Shown: piece by piece, positions 17,402 through 25,954 of the stretch | Position numbering within the stretch: the stretch's first letter is position 1 | How the letters are laid out: every line of letters begins with the position of its first letter | Assembly (NCBI GenBank): GCA_023423695.1 | Contig: JAFAFA010000048.1 | Span: 62,001 to 126,000, forward strand | Direction: 5' to 3' | DNA length: 64,000 bases | Source of the DNA: Pseudomonadota bacterium | GTDB lineage: Bacteria; Pseudomonadota; Alphaproteobacteria; Azospirillales; Azospirillaceae | Program-made: the position numbers and the translations under genes | The notes under the pieces: model-generated | What the model saw: the letters and a program-made list of their open reading frames with translations, nothing else | What the model was told of the DNA's origin: nothing | Database searches by the model: none

Positions 17402-19677
17402 CGGGTCACCTGTGCTGTCTTGCGGGCGCGGCCCGACTTGGAAGGCCGCACGTCGTCGTCGGCGTCCCAGTCGCGCGCCATCAGCTCGGCCATTCGGTCG
17501 GCCCAGCGGCGGCCATGGAGCCAGCGGTTGTATTCGGAGGCGACTCCGCGGGTGTAGCCCTGGTGCCGGCCGATGGAGCGGCGTTCCAGATGGTACAGCT
17601 CGACCGACGGGGCATAGCGGATATCGAGACCCTGGCCGCGGATGCGCAGGCACAGGTCCGAATCCTCGAAGTCGCCGATGATGTAGTCTTCGCAGAAGCC
17701 GCCGGCGGCGCTGTAGGCGGCGCGGGTGGTCAGCAGGCAGGCGCCGGTGACGCCCGGAACCGAGCGCGGGCGGCAGGCGGCGGCGAAGTCGCGCGGCAGG
17801 CCCTTGAAGTAATGGTGGTTGTACCAGGCGCCCTGCAGGTCGCGGTCGAAATACAGGCCGGCATGCTGAAGGCTGTCGTCGTCGAACAGCAGCTTCGGGC
17901 CCACGGCACCGATGCCGGGACGCTCCTCCAGCGCAGCGACCAGCTGCGGCAGCCAGCCGGCACGGTCGGGCACCACGTCGGAATTGAGCAGCAGCAGGCG
18001 GTTGGCGCGGGCCACCGCGACTCCGGCATTGTTGGCGGCGGAATAGCCGTAATTGGCGCTCTGCACCAGCAGCAGCATCGGCAGGCCGTAGAGGCCGTGG
18101 AAGCCGCGCAGCAGATGCACGACCTCGTCGCGCTGTTCCGGGCTGTCCAGCACAAAGACCAGTTCGGCATCGGCCATCGCCGGGTCGGTGGCGAAGCAGG
18201 CGATCTGGAAGCGCAGGAACTCCAGCGTGCGGTAGAGCGGGATGATCACCGACACCGCGGGCTTGGCCTTGCGCTCACCATAGACGACCAGCTCCGGTTC
18301 GCCGCGGGTAGCGAGATGGGCGGCATGCAGCGGGGCGACGGCCGGGCCGATGACGGTTTCCAGCAACTCCGGCGTGGCGAAGCGCGGCGGCAGGCTGCCC
18401 AGCACGGCGGCGCGGGCATCGGCATCGGCGCGCGGCCGCGGCGGCGGGACGAGGCGCAGTGCGCCGCCCGACGCCAGCCGAAGCTCCGCCGTCACCTGAA
18501 GCGCTTCCGCCGGTTCGGGCATGCCGGGCAGATGCAGGACGAAGCCGCTGCGGTCGATGCCGCTGGTGCCGTAGAGCTTGGCGACATCCTCGCGCGGGAA
18601 GCGGTTGGCGAAGCGCTCCACCCGGCGTTCACCGCCGAAGGGGGTGCGCACCACCAGCTCCGCCGCAAGCCCATGCGGGTCATGCAGCCAGCCGGCAAGG
18701 AACAGCCCGCCGTCGGATGTCGGAACCGCGAGGTCGAGCGAGGCGCCGATCGGCCGCTTGGCGTCGGCGGCCTGCCGGCGCGGCAGGGGGGCCAGGGCCT
18801 GCAGCTCGCTGACCGCCGACGCGGCGGACGCATCGTTGCAGCCACGCTTGGCGAGGCAGGACAGCAGGTAGTGGCGGAGGGAGGCCGGCGTGTCGGGGCG
18901 GGCATTCAGCCGGTCGGTCAGAGTCGGCAGACCGACGGGCTCCTCCGGGAAGCGGCGGCAGGCGATGCCATTGGCGCCCAGCACCACCAGCAGGTTGCCC
19001 GGCGCGCACAGTTCGCGATCCATCAGCAGGTCGAAGGCGATGCGCCCCTTGCCGGCCGGATCGGGTCCGATGCAGGCATCGAACGGCGCCCGCGCCACCG
19101 CGTTCGGCGACAGCACGACCAGACCGGTGATGGCGCCGAAGCGGCCGGACAGAGCACCGGCGCACAGCAGAAGGTTGCCGCCCGCCGTCGCGCGGACCGC
19201 CAGCGTCGCCGGCTCCGCAGCACGGTCGAGCACTAGGCGTCGGCACAGCGCGGCGAACGTGGCATCGCGGCGAAGCGCGGGGGTGGAGCAGGCGAAATCG
19301 AACAGGAAGCGCAACACCCGAAGCCGACCGGCACCCTCCAGGCTGCCCAGCAGACCGGCGGGGTCCAGGTCGGCGGCGCCGGATTCTGTGCGAAGCTCGG
19401 CGATCACGCGGTTGTTGGCGATGAAGTGGATGGGCATCCGCGGATCGCGCGGTGCCGGCAGGATGGACAGGACGCGGCGGGCGCCCCAGCCGCTGTCGAT
19501 GGTCAGCGTGGTGAAGGGCGGACGCACCGGCTCACCGTCGACGCTCGGCGTGATCGGGCCGATCATGTCGGGCGTTCCGTCCATCGTCCAGGAGACGAGG
19601 AGGAAACGGCGGCCCAGCGCCAGACGTTGCGCGGGAGCGATCGACACCGAATTCGGCAGGACGGCGATGACGGTCAT
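17398..19677 (-). CDS. Multidomain glycosyltransferase family 2, catalytically intact
   Basis: This is a 759-residue protein. The C-terminal GT2 domain (about residues 475-720) starts AVSVIIPLYRTLEFL and carries VLDSP, ANYGYSAANNAGV, the metal-binding NSD at residues 565-567 (LLLLNSDVVP), and an acidic DFEDSDLCLRI motif likely to hold the catalytic base. The first 460 residues contain beta-rich domains of unknown type, including LDLAVPTSDGGLFLAGWLHDP, shared with the degenerate paralogue at 12982-15177. ATG 19677 (MTVIAVLPNS) is favoured; upstream in-frame ATGs lie in non-coding-looking sequence. It is the first gene of the tightly overlapping glycan operon and starts 131 bases after the RTX gene. 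Confidence 0.82.
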   Translation of the reverse strand: MTVIAVLPNSVSIAPAQRLALGRRFLLVSWTMDGTPDMIGPITPSVDGEPVRPPFTTLTIDSGWGARRVLSILPAPRDPRMPIHFIANNRVIAELRTESGAADLDPAGLLGSLEGAGRLRVLRFLFDFACSTPALRRDATFAALCRRLVLDRAAEPATLAVRATAGGNLLLCAGALSGRFGAITGLVVLSPNAVARAPFDACIGPDPAGKGRIAFDLLMDRELCAPGNLLVVLGANGIACRRFPEEPVGLPTLTDRLNARPDTPASLRHYLLSCLAKRGCNDASAASAVSELQALAPLPRRQAADAKRPIGASLDLAVPTSDGGLFLAGWLHDPHGLAAELVVRTPFGGERRVERFANRFPREDVAKLYGTSGIDRSGFVLHLPGMPEPAEALQVTAELRLASGGALRLVPPPRPRADADARAAVLGSLPPRFATPELLETVIGPAVAPLHAAHLATRGEPELVVYGERKAKPAVSVIIPLYRTLEFLRFQIACFATDPAMADAELVFVLDSPEQRDEVVHLLRGFHGLYGLPMLLLVQSANYGYSAANNAGVAVARANRLLLLNSDVVPDRAGWLPQLVAALEERPGIGAVGPKLLFDDDSLQHAGLYFDRDLQGAWYNHHYFKGLPRDFAAACRPRSVPGVTGACLLTTRAAYSAAGGFCEDYIIGDFEDSDLCLRIRGQGLDIRYAPSVELYHLERRSIGRHQGYTRGVASEYNRWLHGRRWADRMAELMARDWDADDDVRPSKSGRARKTAQVTR

Positions 19678-19807
19678 GGATTGGATTCCGGCAGCGTCGA
19701 TGGGTTTGAAATTCGGAAAGGCTGAGTTCGGGCAATGGAGGACCGGCGGCGGTTTTTGACACCACCGGTCCATCCCATTCATTCACCGCTTAAGCAGCAG
19801 CGAACGA

Positions 19808-20626
19808 TTAGTGGATGACGAAGAAGTCGTTCGGGTGGTTGTGGATGTCCGCAGCCGAGACACCCTTCAGCGTGATGCTGTCGCCATGGCCGAGGTCGAT
19901 CACGGCGTCGCCATGCTGATCGGTGACGCGGGCGGCCAGATCGGCGGCGTCGGTCACCTTCAAACCGTTGATGTTGCGGGCGATCTGCAGAACGTCCTCG
20001 CCGGCCTTGAAGTCCAGGACCACGTCCTGGCCGCCGCCGCCGGAGAAGATGAAGACGTCGTGGCCGGCGCCGCCGATCAGCAGGTCGTCGCCCTTGCCGC
20101 CTTCCAGACGGTCGTTGCCTTCGTCGCCGAACAGGGTGTCGTTGCCGTCACCGCCGTTCAGAACGTCGTCGCCGGTGCCGCCGCGCAGCAGGTCGTCGCC
20201 CTTGCCGCCGTTGAGAATGTCGTTGTGGCCGCCGCCGAACAGCACGTCGTTGCCGTTGCCGCCGTTCAGAACATCGTCGCCATCGCCGCCCGACAGCACG
20301 TCGTTGCCGTTGCCGCCGTCCAGCAGGTCGCGGCCGGCGCCGCCGATCAGAACGTCGTCACCATTCCCCCCCAGGATGATGTCGTCGCCCGAACCGCCGT
20401 CGATGATGTCGTTGCCGTTACCCCCCAACAGGATATCCGCCGACGCGCCGCCATGGATCACGTCCGCCCCGTTCCCCCCGAACAGAGCGTCATGTCCAGC
20501 GCCGCCGAGCAGGGTGTCCGAGCCGTTGCCCCCCAGCAACAGATCGTTCCCCTGCCCACCGACGAGCAGATCGTCATGGTTCGTGCCGAACTGCACGTCG
20601 TAATTGCCCCCAGGAACCGTAGCCAT
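19808..20626 (-). CDS. Small RTX (Ca2+-binding nonapeptide) protein, type I secreted
   Basis: This is a 272-residue protein. Residues 16-197 consist of about 20 back-to-back nonapeptides of the GGxGxDxLx type, which fold as a calcium-loaded parallel beta roll outside the cell. There is no N-terminal signal peptide. The C-terminal 70 residues (DVVLDFKAGEDVLQI, ending DFFVIH) look like a type I secretion signal. Only 15 residues precede the repeats, so no enzymatic or toxin domain exists. ATG 20626 has an AAGGAGA ribosome site nine bases upstream. The T1SS adaptor and ATPase genes lie directly upstream on the same strand, and the glycan operon lies downstream, suggesting a structural surface or matrix protein. 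Confidence 0.88.
   Translation of the reverse strand: MATVPGGNYDVQFGTNHDDLLVGGQGNDLLLGGNGSDTLLGGAGHDALFGGNGADVIHGGASADILLGGNGNDIIDGGSGDDIILGGNGDDVLIGGAGRDLLDGGNGNDVLSGGDGDDVLNGGNGNDVLFGGGHNDILNGGKGDDLLRGGTGDDVLNGGDGNDTLFGDEGNDRLEGGKGDDLLIGGAGHDVFIFSGGGGQDVVLDFKAGEDVLQIARNINGLKVTDAADLAARVTDQHGDAVIDLGHGDSITLKGVSAADIHNHPNDFFVIH
20038..20581 (-). repeat. Tandem 27-bp RTX-encoding repeat
   Basis: This is an uninterrupted coding tandem of about 20 units of 27 bases. Each unit encodes one calcium-binding nonapeptide, for example NGNDVLFGG, KGDDLLRGG, TGDDVLNGG. Units differ at many positions, so the array is old enough to have diverged, but it remains a likely site for copy-number change. Confidence 0.85.
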
Positions 20627-20663
20627 CGTTAGGTATCTCCTTGCGATGTGATTGGAATTTTTG

Positions 20664-20706
20664 GGCCGTCTTTCGGCCTCGCTCGAAAGGCTGAGCTCGC
20701 CTTTCG
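20664..20706 (-). promoter_or_regulatory. Two tandem hairpins in the RTX gene leader
   Basis: The two stems are ggccg/cggcc (20664-20678) and cgaaaggc/gcctttcg with a 7-base loop (20684-20706). They lie 38-80 bases upstream of the RTX start codon, in what would be its 5' untranslated region. They may stabilise the message or regulate access; neither is followed by a T-run on the minus strand. Confidence 0.4.
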
Positions 20707-21148
20707 GTGTAACCAAATCTTTCGAGCGGATAGTGTGATAAAAGAGGGGCCGTGGGAAGAAAAAGTTGAGTCCGTACAGAAGAATCTCACAGAAGAACAC
20801 ATTGTCTATATTTTCAAAAAGAGAGTTAGTTTGAATTGTTTCGAATTTCTAAGCAGTTTCCGTTTTGAAAAATGTTGGTCAGACTCACTTCCAAACTCTG
20901 GATTGCCGCGAACCCTCGGGATCACCAGGAATGGTTTTTTTGGTTAAGAGATGGTTTTTAAAAATCCGTTCACCCACTTAATGCCACAGGGTCGGCGAGC
21001 CGCCTGATTCGGTGACCGGCCACAATCATATGCCCGATACGGAAGATGCCTTTCCCATCCGTTGATGTCTTCAGAGTAATACTCACGTATGCAAATAACG
21101 GTGAATTTCGGCACAGTAAAATCGTCATGGAACTGACCCGGAATGGCA

Positions 21149-21179
21149 AAAGGGCCGGCGTGGGGGACGCCGGCCCTTT
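21149..21179 (-). terminator. Rho-independent terminator after the T1SS adaptor gene
   Basis: A perfect 12-bp stem (aaagggccggcg and its complement) closes a 7-base loop. Read on the minus strand it is followed by TTTTGCC, and it begins about 90 bases after the stop of the HlyD-like gene at 21271. It should separate T1SS transcription from the RTX gene, which then needs its own promoter. Confidence 0.75.
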
Positions 21180-21270
21180 CACGGGACCGCTTGCGGGGGA
21201 TGGACCCTTGCCGGCGGCCCCAGCCCGCACCGGCCCGAACGGGGGAGGGCCGGGGGGACGGGCGTGCCGT

Positions 21271-22626
21271 CTATTTCTCGCGGAAGGCCCGCTGCATGCC
21301 ATCCGTAAGCGGTGTCAGGAAATAATCGATGGCACGGCGGGCATGGCCATGGATCATGACCTCCGCCGGCATGCCGGGATGCAGGTCGACGTCCGGCAGC
21401 GCCTTCAATTCCGCCGCATCCATGCTGATCCGGGCAGCGAAATAGAAGGCCCCGGTGCGCTCGTCCTCCAACTGGTCGGCCGACAGGGACACCACCTGCC
21501 CTGCCACCGGCGGCACCGCACGCTGGCGATAACCGGTCAGCTTCACCATCGCCTTGCTGCCGACCTCCACATTCTGCACGTCATGGGGAGAAACGCGGGC
21601 CTCCACGATCATGGCGTCGTCCTGCGGCACGATGTCGAGGATGCCGGCACCGGCCGGAATGACGCCGCCGGACGTGAAGAAGCGCAGGCCCGTCACGCGC
21701 CCAGCCTGCGGCGCGGTGACCGCCTGGCGCAATAGGATGTCGTCGGCACTGCGCAGCCGTTCCGACAGGTCGGAAACGCTGGCCTGGGCCGTCTGCAGAT
21801 CGACCGCCACCTCCGACCGGCGGGTGTTGCCGAGGTTGATCATGGTCAGTTCGGCCGCCGCGATAGCCTGTTCAGCCTTGGACTTGTTCGCCATCAGCTC
21901 GCCCAGCCGTCCTTCGGAATCGGCGACGTTGCGCTGGAGTTCAAGCATGCGCGGCTTGCGTTCGTATCCCTTCGCCAGAAGGCCCTGCACCACCTGCAAT
22001 TCGTCCCGGGTGTAGCGCAGCCGGTCGGCGGTGGCGACGCGTTGCGATTCCAGCGCCGCGATCTCGTCCCGCAGCTGGGAGATCTGCCGGCGCTGGATGC
22101 CCATCTGCGCCTCGTAACTGTCCAGCCTGGACCGGAACAGCCGCTCCTCGACCGACATCGCCTCGGCCGCCACCGGATTGTCGCGCGCCGCCTTCACCAG
22201 ATCGTCGCTGAACAGCGGCTTCGGACCATCGGACTGTTCGGCCCGCAGTCGGCCGAGCCGGGCCAGCGCCGTCCAATATTGGCCCTGCAGCTGCGACACC
22301 ACCGCCTGACTCTGCGTCGAATCCATCCGCAGCAGCACCTGGCCCGCCCGCACGAGGTCGCCGTCCTTCACCAGCAGGTCGCGCAGGATGCCGCCTTCCA
22401 GGTGGGAAACGGTCTTGCGGTGGCTTTCCACCATCACCGTCCCGGCGGCGAGCGCCGCACTGTCCAGGCTGGCGGTGAAGCCCCAGGTCAGGAAGCCGCC
22501 GAAGCCGACCAGCACGGCCAGCGCCCCGGCCAGCGCGGTGTTGCGCAGCGACGGTTCGGCAGGATCCACATCGATGGTCGCCGTCCAGACCGTCGGGGTC
22601 GTCAATGCTGGCGTTTCGCTGGTCAT
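21271..22626 (-). CDS. HlyD-family type I secretion periplasmic adaptor
   Basis: This is a 451-residue membrane fusion protein. It has a short cytoplasmic N-terminus, one membrane segment (about residues 30-52, ALAGALAVLVGFGGFLTWGF), then the diagnostic VESHRKTVSHLEGGILRDLLVKDGDLVRAGQVLL lipoyl half, a long coiled-coil hairpin (about 150-290), and a beta-barrel C-terminal domain (AVTAPQAGRVTGL, LTGYRQRAVPPVAGQV). It links the inner-membrane ATPase to an outer-membrane TolC-type channel, which is not encoded in the window. Its start overlaps the stop of the ATPase gene (ATGA, 22623-22626). The nearest likely substrate is the RTX protein at 19808-20626. Confidence 0.9.
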   Translation of the reverse strand: MTSETPALTTPTVWTATIDVDPAEPSLRNTALAGALAVLVGFGGFLTWGFTASLDSAALAAGTVMVESHRKTVSHLEGGILRDLLVKDGDLVRAGQVLLRMDSTQSQAVVSQLQGQYWTALARLGRLRAEQSDGPKPLFSDDLVKAARDNPVAAEAMSVEERLFRSRLDSYEAQMGIQRRQISQLRDEIAALESQRVATADRLRYTRDELQVVQGLLAKGYERKPRMLELQRNVADSEGRLGELMANKSKAEQAIAAAELTMINLGNTRRSEVAVDLQTAQASVSDLSERLRSADDILLRQAVTAPQAGRVTGLRFFTSGGVIPAGAGILDIVPQDDAMIVEARVSPHDVQNVEVGSKAMVKLTGYRQRAVPPVAGQVVSLSADQLEDERTGAFYFAARISMDAAELKALPDVDLHPGMPAEVMIHGHARRAIDYFLTPLTDGMQRAFREK

Positions 22627-24347
22627 CGTTGCTCTCCGCTGCGGACGAGGCGGGTCACGCCGGCGGGGACGCCGCCCGGCTGCACCAGTTTCAGGACATC
22701 GGCACGGGCGCCGAAATGCTCGACGACGCCCTCCTTCATCACCACCAGCTTGTCGGCCACCGCGACGATGGAGGGACGGTGGGCGATCATCACCACGGTG
22801 GTTCCCTCGGCCTTTACCTTGTGAACGGCGTTCAGCAGGGCCTGTTCGCCCTCGTGGTCGAGGTTGGAATTGGGCTCGTCCAGCACCAGCAGCCGCGGCC
22901 GGCCGAACAGGGCGCGGGCCAACGCGATGCGCTGCCGCTGGCCGCCGGACAGGGAAAAGGCGCTCTCGCCCACCGGCGTGTCGTAGCCGAAGGGCAGGCG
23001 CCCGATCATCTCATGCACGCCGGCCAGCCGGGCGGCGCGGACGATCTCCGCCGGATCGGCGCTGGCCATGCGGGCGATGTTCTCGCCGATGGTGCCGTCG
23101 AGCAGCGCCACCGACTGCGGCACATAGCCGACATACTTGCCGAAGCTCTCGCGCTCCCACAGATAGGTGCTGGTGCCGTCCAGATAGATGCCGCCGGCGG
23201 TCGGCTGCCAGACGCCGACCAACAGGCGGGCAAGCGTCGATTTGCCGGCGCCGGACGGGCCGATGATGCCGAGCACCTCCCCCGCCTCGGCGGAGAAGGA
23301 GACGTTGCGCAGCACCGGGCGGTTCAGGCCCGCCGGCACATGACTGACCCGGTCGACCGCCAGCTTCCCCTGCGGCGCCGGCAACGGCATGGTGGAGCGC
23401 GCGGAAGCGCCGTTGTTCAGCAGGTCGCGGATGCGGCGATGCGCCTCCAGCGCCTTGACCCATTGGCGCCAGCCGTCGACCAGCTGTTCGAAAGGATGCA
23501 GCAGCCGCCCGGTGATCAGGCCGGCCGCCATCATGCTGCCGGGGGTCACCAGATTGTCGATGACCAGCGTGGCGCCGGCGGCGATCACGCCCACCTGCAG
23601 CATCAGCCGCAGCGAACGCGAGGCCGCGGCCAACCCGCGCGACATGGTGGCGCCACGGTCGATCATGCCGGCCGAACCGCTCTGCGCCGCCTGCCAGCGC
23701 CGCGCCAGGGCCGGCAGCATGCCCATCGCCTCGATGGCTTCGGCATGGCGGACGGTGCCGGCGATGTCGGCGAAGACGCGGGCCGACGCCTCGTTCGCCT
23801 CGGCCATCGGCCGGCGGGTCAGCGCGTCGGTCAGTACCCCCATCACCAGCAGGACCAGCGCGGCGCCGATGGCGAGGAAGCCGTAGACCGGGTGCAGCAG
23901 GAACAGGATCACCAGGAAGATCGGCGCCCAGATCAGTTCCAGCGGTGCGGTCACGGCGCTGCTGGTCATGAAGGCGCGCAGGTCGTTCAGGTCGCGCATG
24001 GTTTGCGCCGCGTTGCGCGGCCCGCCGGACAGCGCATCGACGATGGACGCTTCCAGCGCCGGCACGTTGAAGCGGTGGGCGATCACGGCGCTCGTCACCA
24101 GGAAGGCGCGGGCGCGGATGAAGTCCAGCACGCCGTACAGCGCCAGCGCCCCCACCGCGATGATCGCCAGCATCGTCAGCGTTTCCAGGCTGCGGCTGCT
24201 CATCACGCGGTCGTAGACCTGCATGGTGAAGAGCGGAACCACCAGCATCAGGACATTCACGAACAGGCTGAGGATGCCGGCCAGCAGCAGGCCATGCCCG
24301 ATCTTCCGGTAGGCTTGGGTCAGCAGGGGCCGATCCACGGAACTCAT
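22623..24347 (-). CDS. Type I secretion system permease/ATPase
   Basis: This is a 574-residue ABC exporter half-transporter. The N-terminal transmembrane domain (about residues 15-300) begins RKIGHGLLLAGILSLFVNVLMLVVPLFTMQVYDRV. The nucleotide-binding domain (about 330-560) has Walker A GPSGAGKST, signature FSLSGGQRQRIALARALF, Walker B LLVLDEPNSNLD and H-loop IAHRPS. There is no peptidase C39-like domain, as expected for the PrtD/RTX-protease-type exporters. ATG 24347 follows GGAAGGAT, a good ribosome site; longer frames upstream look non-coding. It probably exports the RTX protein encoded downstream on the same strand. Confidence 0.9.
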   Translation of the reverse strand: MSSVDRPLLTQAYRKIGHGLLLAGILSLFVNVLMLVVPLFTMQVYDRVMSSRSLETLTMLAIIAVGALALYGVLDFIRARAFLVTSAVIAHRFNVPALEASIVDALSGGPRNAAQTMRDLNDLRAFMTSSAVTAPLELIWAPIFLVILFLLHPVYGFLAIGAALVLLVMGVLTDALTRRPMAEANEASARVFADIAGTVRHAEAIEAMGMLPALARRWQAAQSGSAGMIDRGATMSRGLAAASRSLRLMLQVGVIAAGATLVIDNLVTPGSMMAAGLITGRLLHPFEQLVDGWRQWVKALEAHRRIRDLLNNGASARSTMPLPAPQGKLAVDRVSHVPAGLNRPVLRNVSFSAEAGEVLGIIGPSGAGKSTLARLLVGVWQPTAGGIYLDGTSTYLWERESFGKYVGYVPQSVALLDGTIGENIARMASADPAEIVRAARLAGVHEMIGRLPFGYDTPVGESAFSLSGGQRQRIALARALFGRPRLLVLDEPNSNLDHEGEQALLNAVHKVKAEGTTVVMIAHRPSIVAVADKLVVMKEGVVEHFGARADVLKLVQPGGVPAGVTRLVRSGEQR

Positions 24348-24898
24348 CTTCGATCCTTCCTGATGGAGGATTGGCCGATCGAGGCGGCGCTGGAACTCGG
24401 GAGGGGCGGAAAACGGAAAAAGCTGCCGGCGGACGATGCGCTGGACAGGAAGCCGGCTGGGGGGACGCCGGGTGTGGCCGGTCCAACCAAGGAACGGCCG
24501 CCTATGCATGGCAGATCCGGACGCGGGGGGAAGCGTCGGCGGACTTGGCACGCTCAAGCTTTACACCGGGGACATTTTAGAGACGTGTGACAAGTTTCGG
24601 GTGCTACCCCTTTCCAGTTTCCGCAAAAGGGGTGCAGAGTAGCTGGCAAACACTTGATTTCCCTGCCGGATTCGACGCTTCACCGAAGGTCTTATGCCGA
24701 TTTGGGTGGGGTTTCCAGCCATCTGGTCAGAGCCCTCGGTTATCGTGCATGCTGCGTCGCGATGAATTGCGCAGAGCGCCGGCCTCCCCCCATCCGGCCC
24801 CTGCCCAGCCCCCCTTTCCTTCCACCATGCCGGCCGCCCGTTTCCGGTTGCGGCCCGAAATCCGGTTCCCCGGAGACCGGTTCAAGGAAACCCGATCC
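24348..24898. other. 551-base divergent promoter region between T1SS genes and galE
   Basis: No gene is supported here; open frames that cross it extend the neighbours without family features. The central part (about 24550-24720) is less GC-rich. It contains a hairpin with arms accccttt (24606-24613) and aaaggggt (24626-24633), flanked by gctac and gtagc. It presumably holds the promoters of the minus-strand secretion genes and plus-strand galE. No -10/-35 pair could be assigned confidently. Confidence 0.5.
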
Positions 24899-25912
24899 AT
24901 GACGATCCCGAAAACAATCCTCGTCACAGGCGGCGCCGGCTATGTCGGCAGCCATTGCGTGGCGGAGCTTCTCGACCACGGCCACCGTGTCGTGGTGTTC
25001 GACAATCTGCGTCAGGGTCATATCGCCGCCGTTCCGCCCGAAGCCGCCTTCGTCCAGGCCGATCTCGCCGACGAGGCGGCGCTGGCCCGCGTCTTCGCGG
25101 AATGGCGCTTCGACGCGGTGTTCCATTTCGCCGCCTTGTCGGTGGTCGGCGATTCGATGCGCGACCCGCACGCCTATCTGCACGGCAACACGGTCACTTC
25201 GCTGAACCTGATCCGCGCGGCGGTCAAGGCCGGGGTGATGAAGCTGGTCTTCTCCTCTACCGCCAACCTGTTCGGCTCGCCCAAGCGGATCCCCATCGAC
25301 GAGGACGAGGCGATCGATCCCGGCAGCCCCTATGGCGAATCCAAGTTCATGATCGAGCGTGCCCTGCATTGGGCCGACCGCTGCCATGGCCTGCGCTCCG
25401 CCTGCCTGCGCTACTTCAATGCCGCCGGGGCGCATCCCAACGGCAAGCTGGGCGAGGACCACAGCCCGGAGACGCACCTGATCCCGCTGGTGATGGACGC
25501 CGCCACCGGCAAGCGTCCGCACATCGAAATCTTCGGCGACGATTACGACACCCGCGACGGCACCTGCATCCGCGACTATATCCATGTCTGCGACTTGGCC
25601 GACGCCCATCTGCGGGTGCTGGACGCGCTGGATGAGCGGTCGGTCCGCTACAATCTGGGCAACGGCACCGGCTACAGCGTGCGCGAGGTGATCTCGTCGG
25701 TGGAGCGCATCACCGGCATGAGCGTGCCGGTGAAGATCGGCCCGCGGCGGCCCGGCGACCTGCCGGTGCTGATCGCCTCGTCGGAGCGCATCCGCCGCGA
25801 TCTCGGCTGGCAGCCGCGCTTCCCGGAGCTGGACAGCATCATCGCCGGCGCCTGGGCCTGGCGCAGCGCGCACCCGCATGGTTTCCGCGGCCTCGCCGCC
25901 GCGGCGGAATAA
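24899..25912 (+). CDS. galE: UDP-glucose 4-epimerase
   Basis: This is a 337-residue short-chain dehydrogenase/reductase-fold enzyme that interconverts UDP-glucose and UDP-galactose. The N-terminal NAD-binding TGGAGYVGSH lies at residues 10-19. Also visible are the FDNLRQGH and FHFAALSVVGDS segments, a catalytic S-x-Y-x3-K (YGESKFMIE, Tyr then Lys after SSTANLFG), and the substrate-binding RYFNAAGAHPNGKLGED. Length and motifs are normal for GalE. The ATG at 24899 follows AAGGAAA; upstream in-frame sequence is not epimerase-like. Divergent from the secretion and glycan genes, it probably supplies UDP-galactose for that polymer, although a housekeeping role is equally possible. Confidence 0.92.
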   Translation: MTIPKTILVTGGAGYVGSHCVAELLDHGHRVVVFDNLRQGHIAAVPPEAAFVQADLADEAALARVFAEWRFDAVFHFAALSVVGDSMRDPHAYLHGNTVTSLNLIRAAVKAGVMKLVFSSTANLFGSPKRIPIDEDEAIDPGSPYGESKFMIERALHWADRCHGLRSACLRYFNAAGAHPNGKLGEDHSPETHLIPLVMDAATGKRPHIEIFGDDYDTRDGTCIRDYIHVCDLADAHLRVLDALDERSVRYNLGNGTGYSVREVISSVERITGMSVPVKIGPRRPGDLPVLIASSERIRRDLGWQPRFPELDSIIAGAWAWRSAHPHGFRGLAAAAE

Positions 25913-25954
25913 GGCAGAGTCGAGAAGGATGGCGGCAATGTTTGAGCCGGGATC

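Larger units (their letters stand above)
20627..21270. other. 644-base AT-rich intergenic region upstream of the RTX gene
   Basis: No convincing gene is seen. The stretch from about 20700 to 21130 is strikingly AT-rich compared with all surroundings and contains many A- and T-runs. It most likely carries the promoter and silencer-binding sites of the RTX gene. It also holds the leader hairpins at 20664-20706 and the terminator at 21149-21179. A plus-strand open frame at 20648-20947 has no recognisable protein features and is antisense to the promoter side. Confidence 0.6.

Noticed and set aside
20038..20581. Regular short repeats that could suggest a CRISPR array
   Set aside because: The repeat length is 27 bases with no spacers and it encodes in-frame calcium-binding nonapeptides.
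20648..20947. A 99-residue plus-strand frame in the AT-rich region
   Set aside because: It has no ribosome site, no domain, lies antisense to the RTX promoter region and overlaps its leader hairpins.
24606..24633. Hairpin between the secretion genes and galE as a terminator
   Set aside because: No gene ends nearby on either strand and there is no T-run; the region is a divergent promoter.
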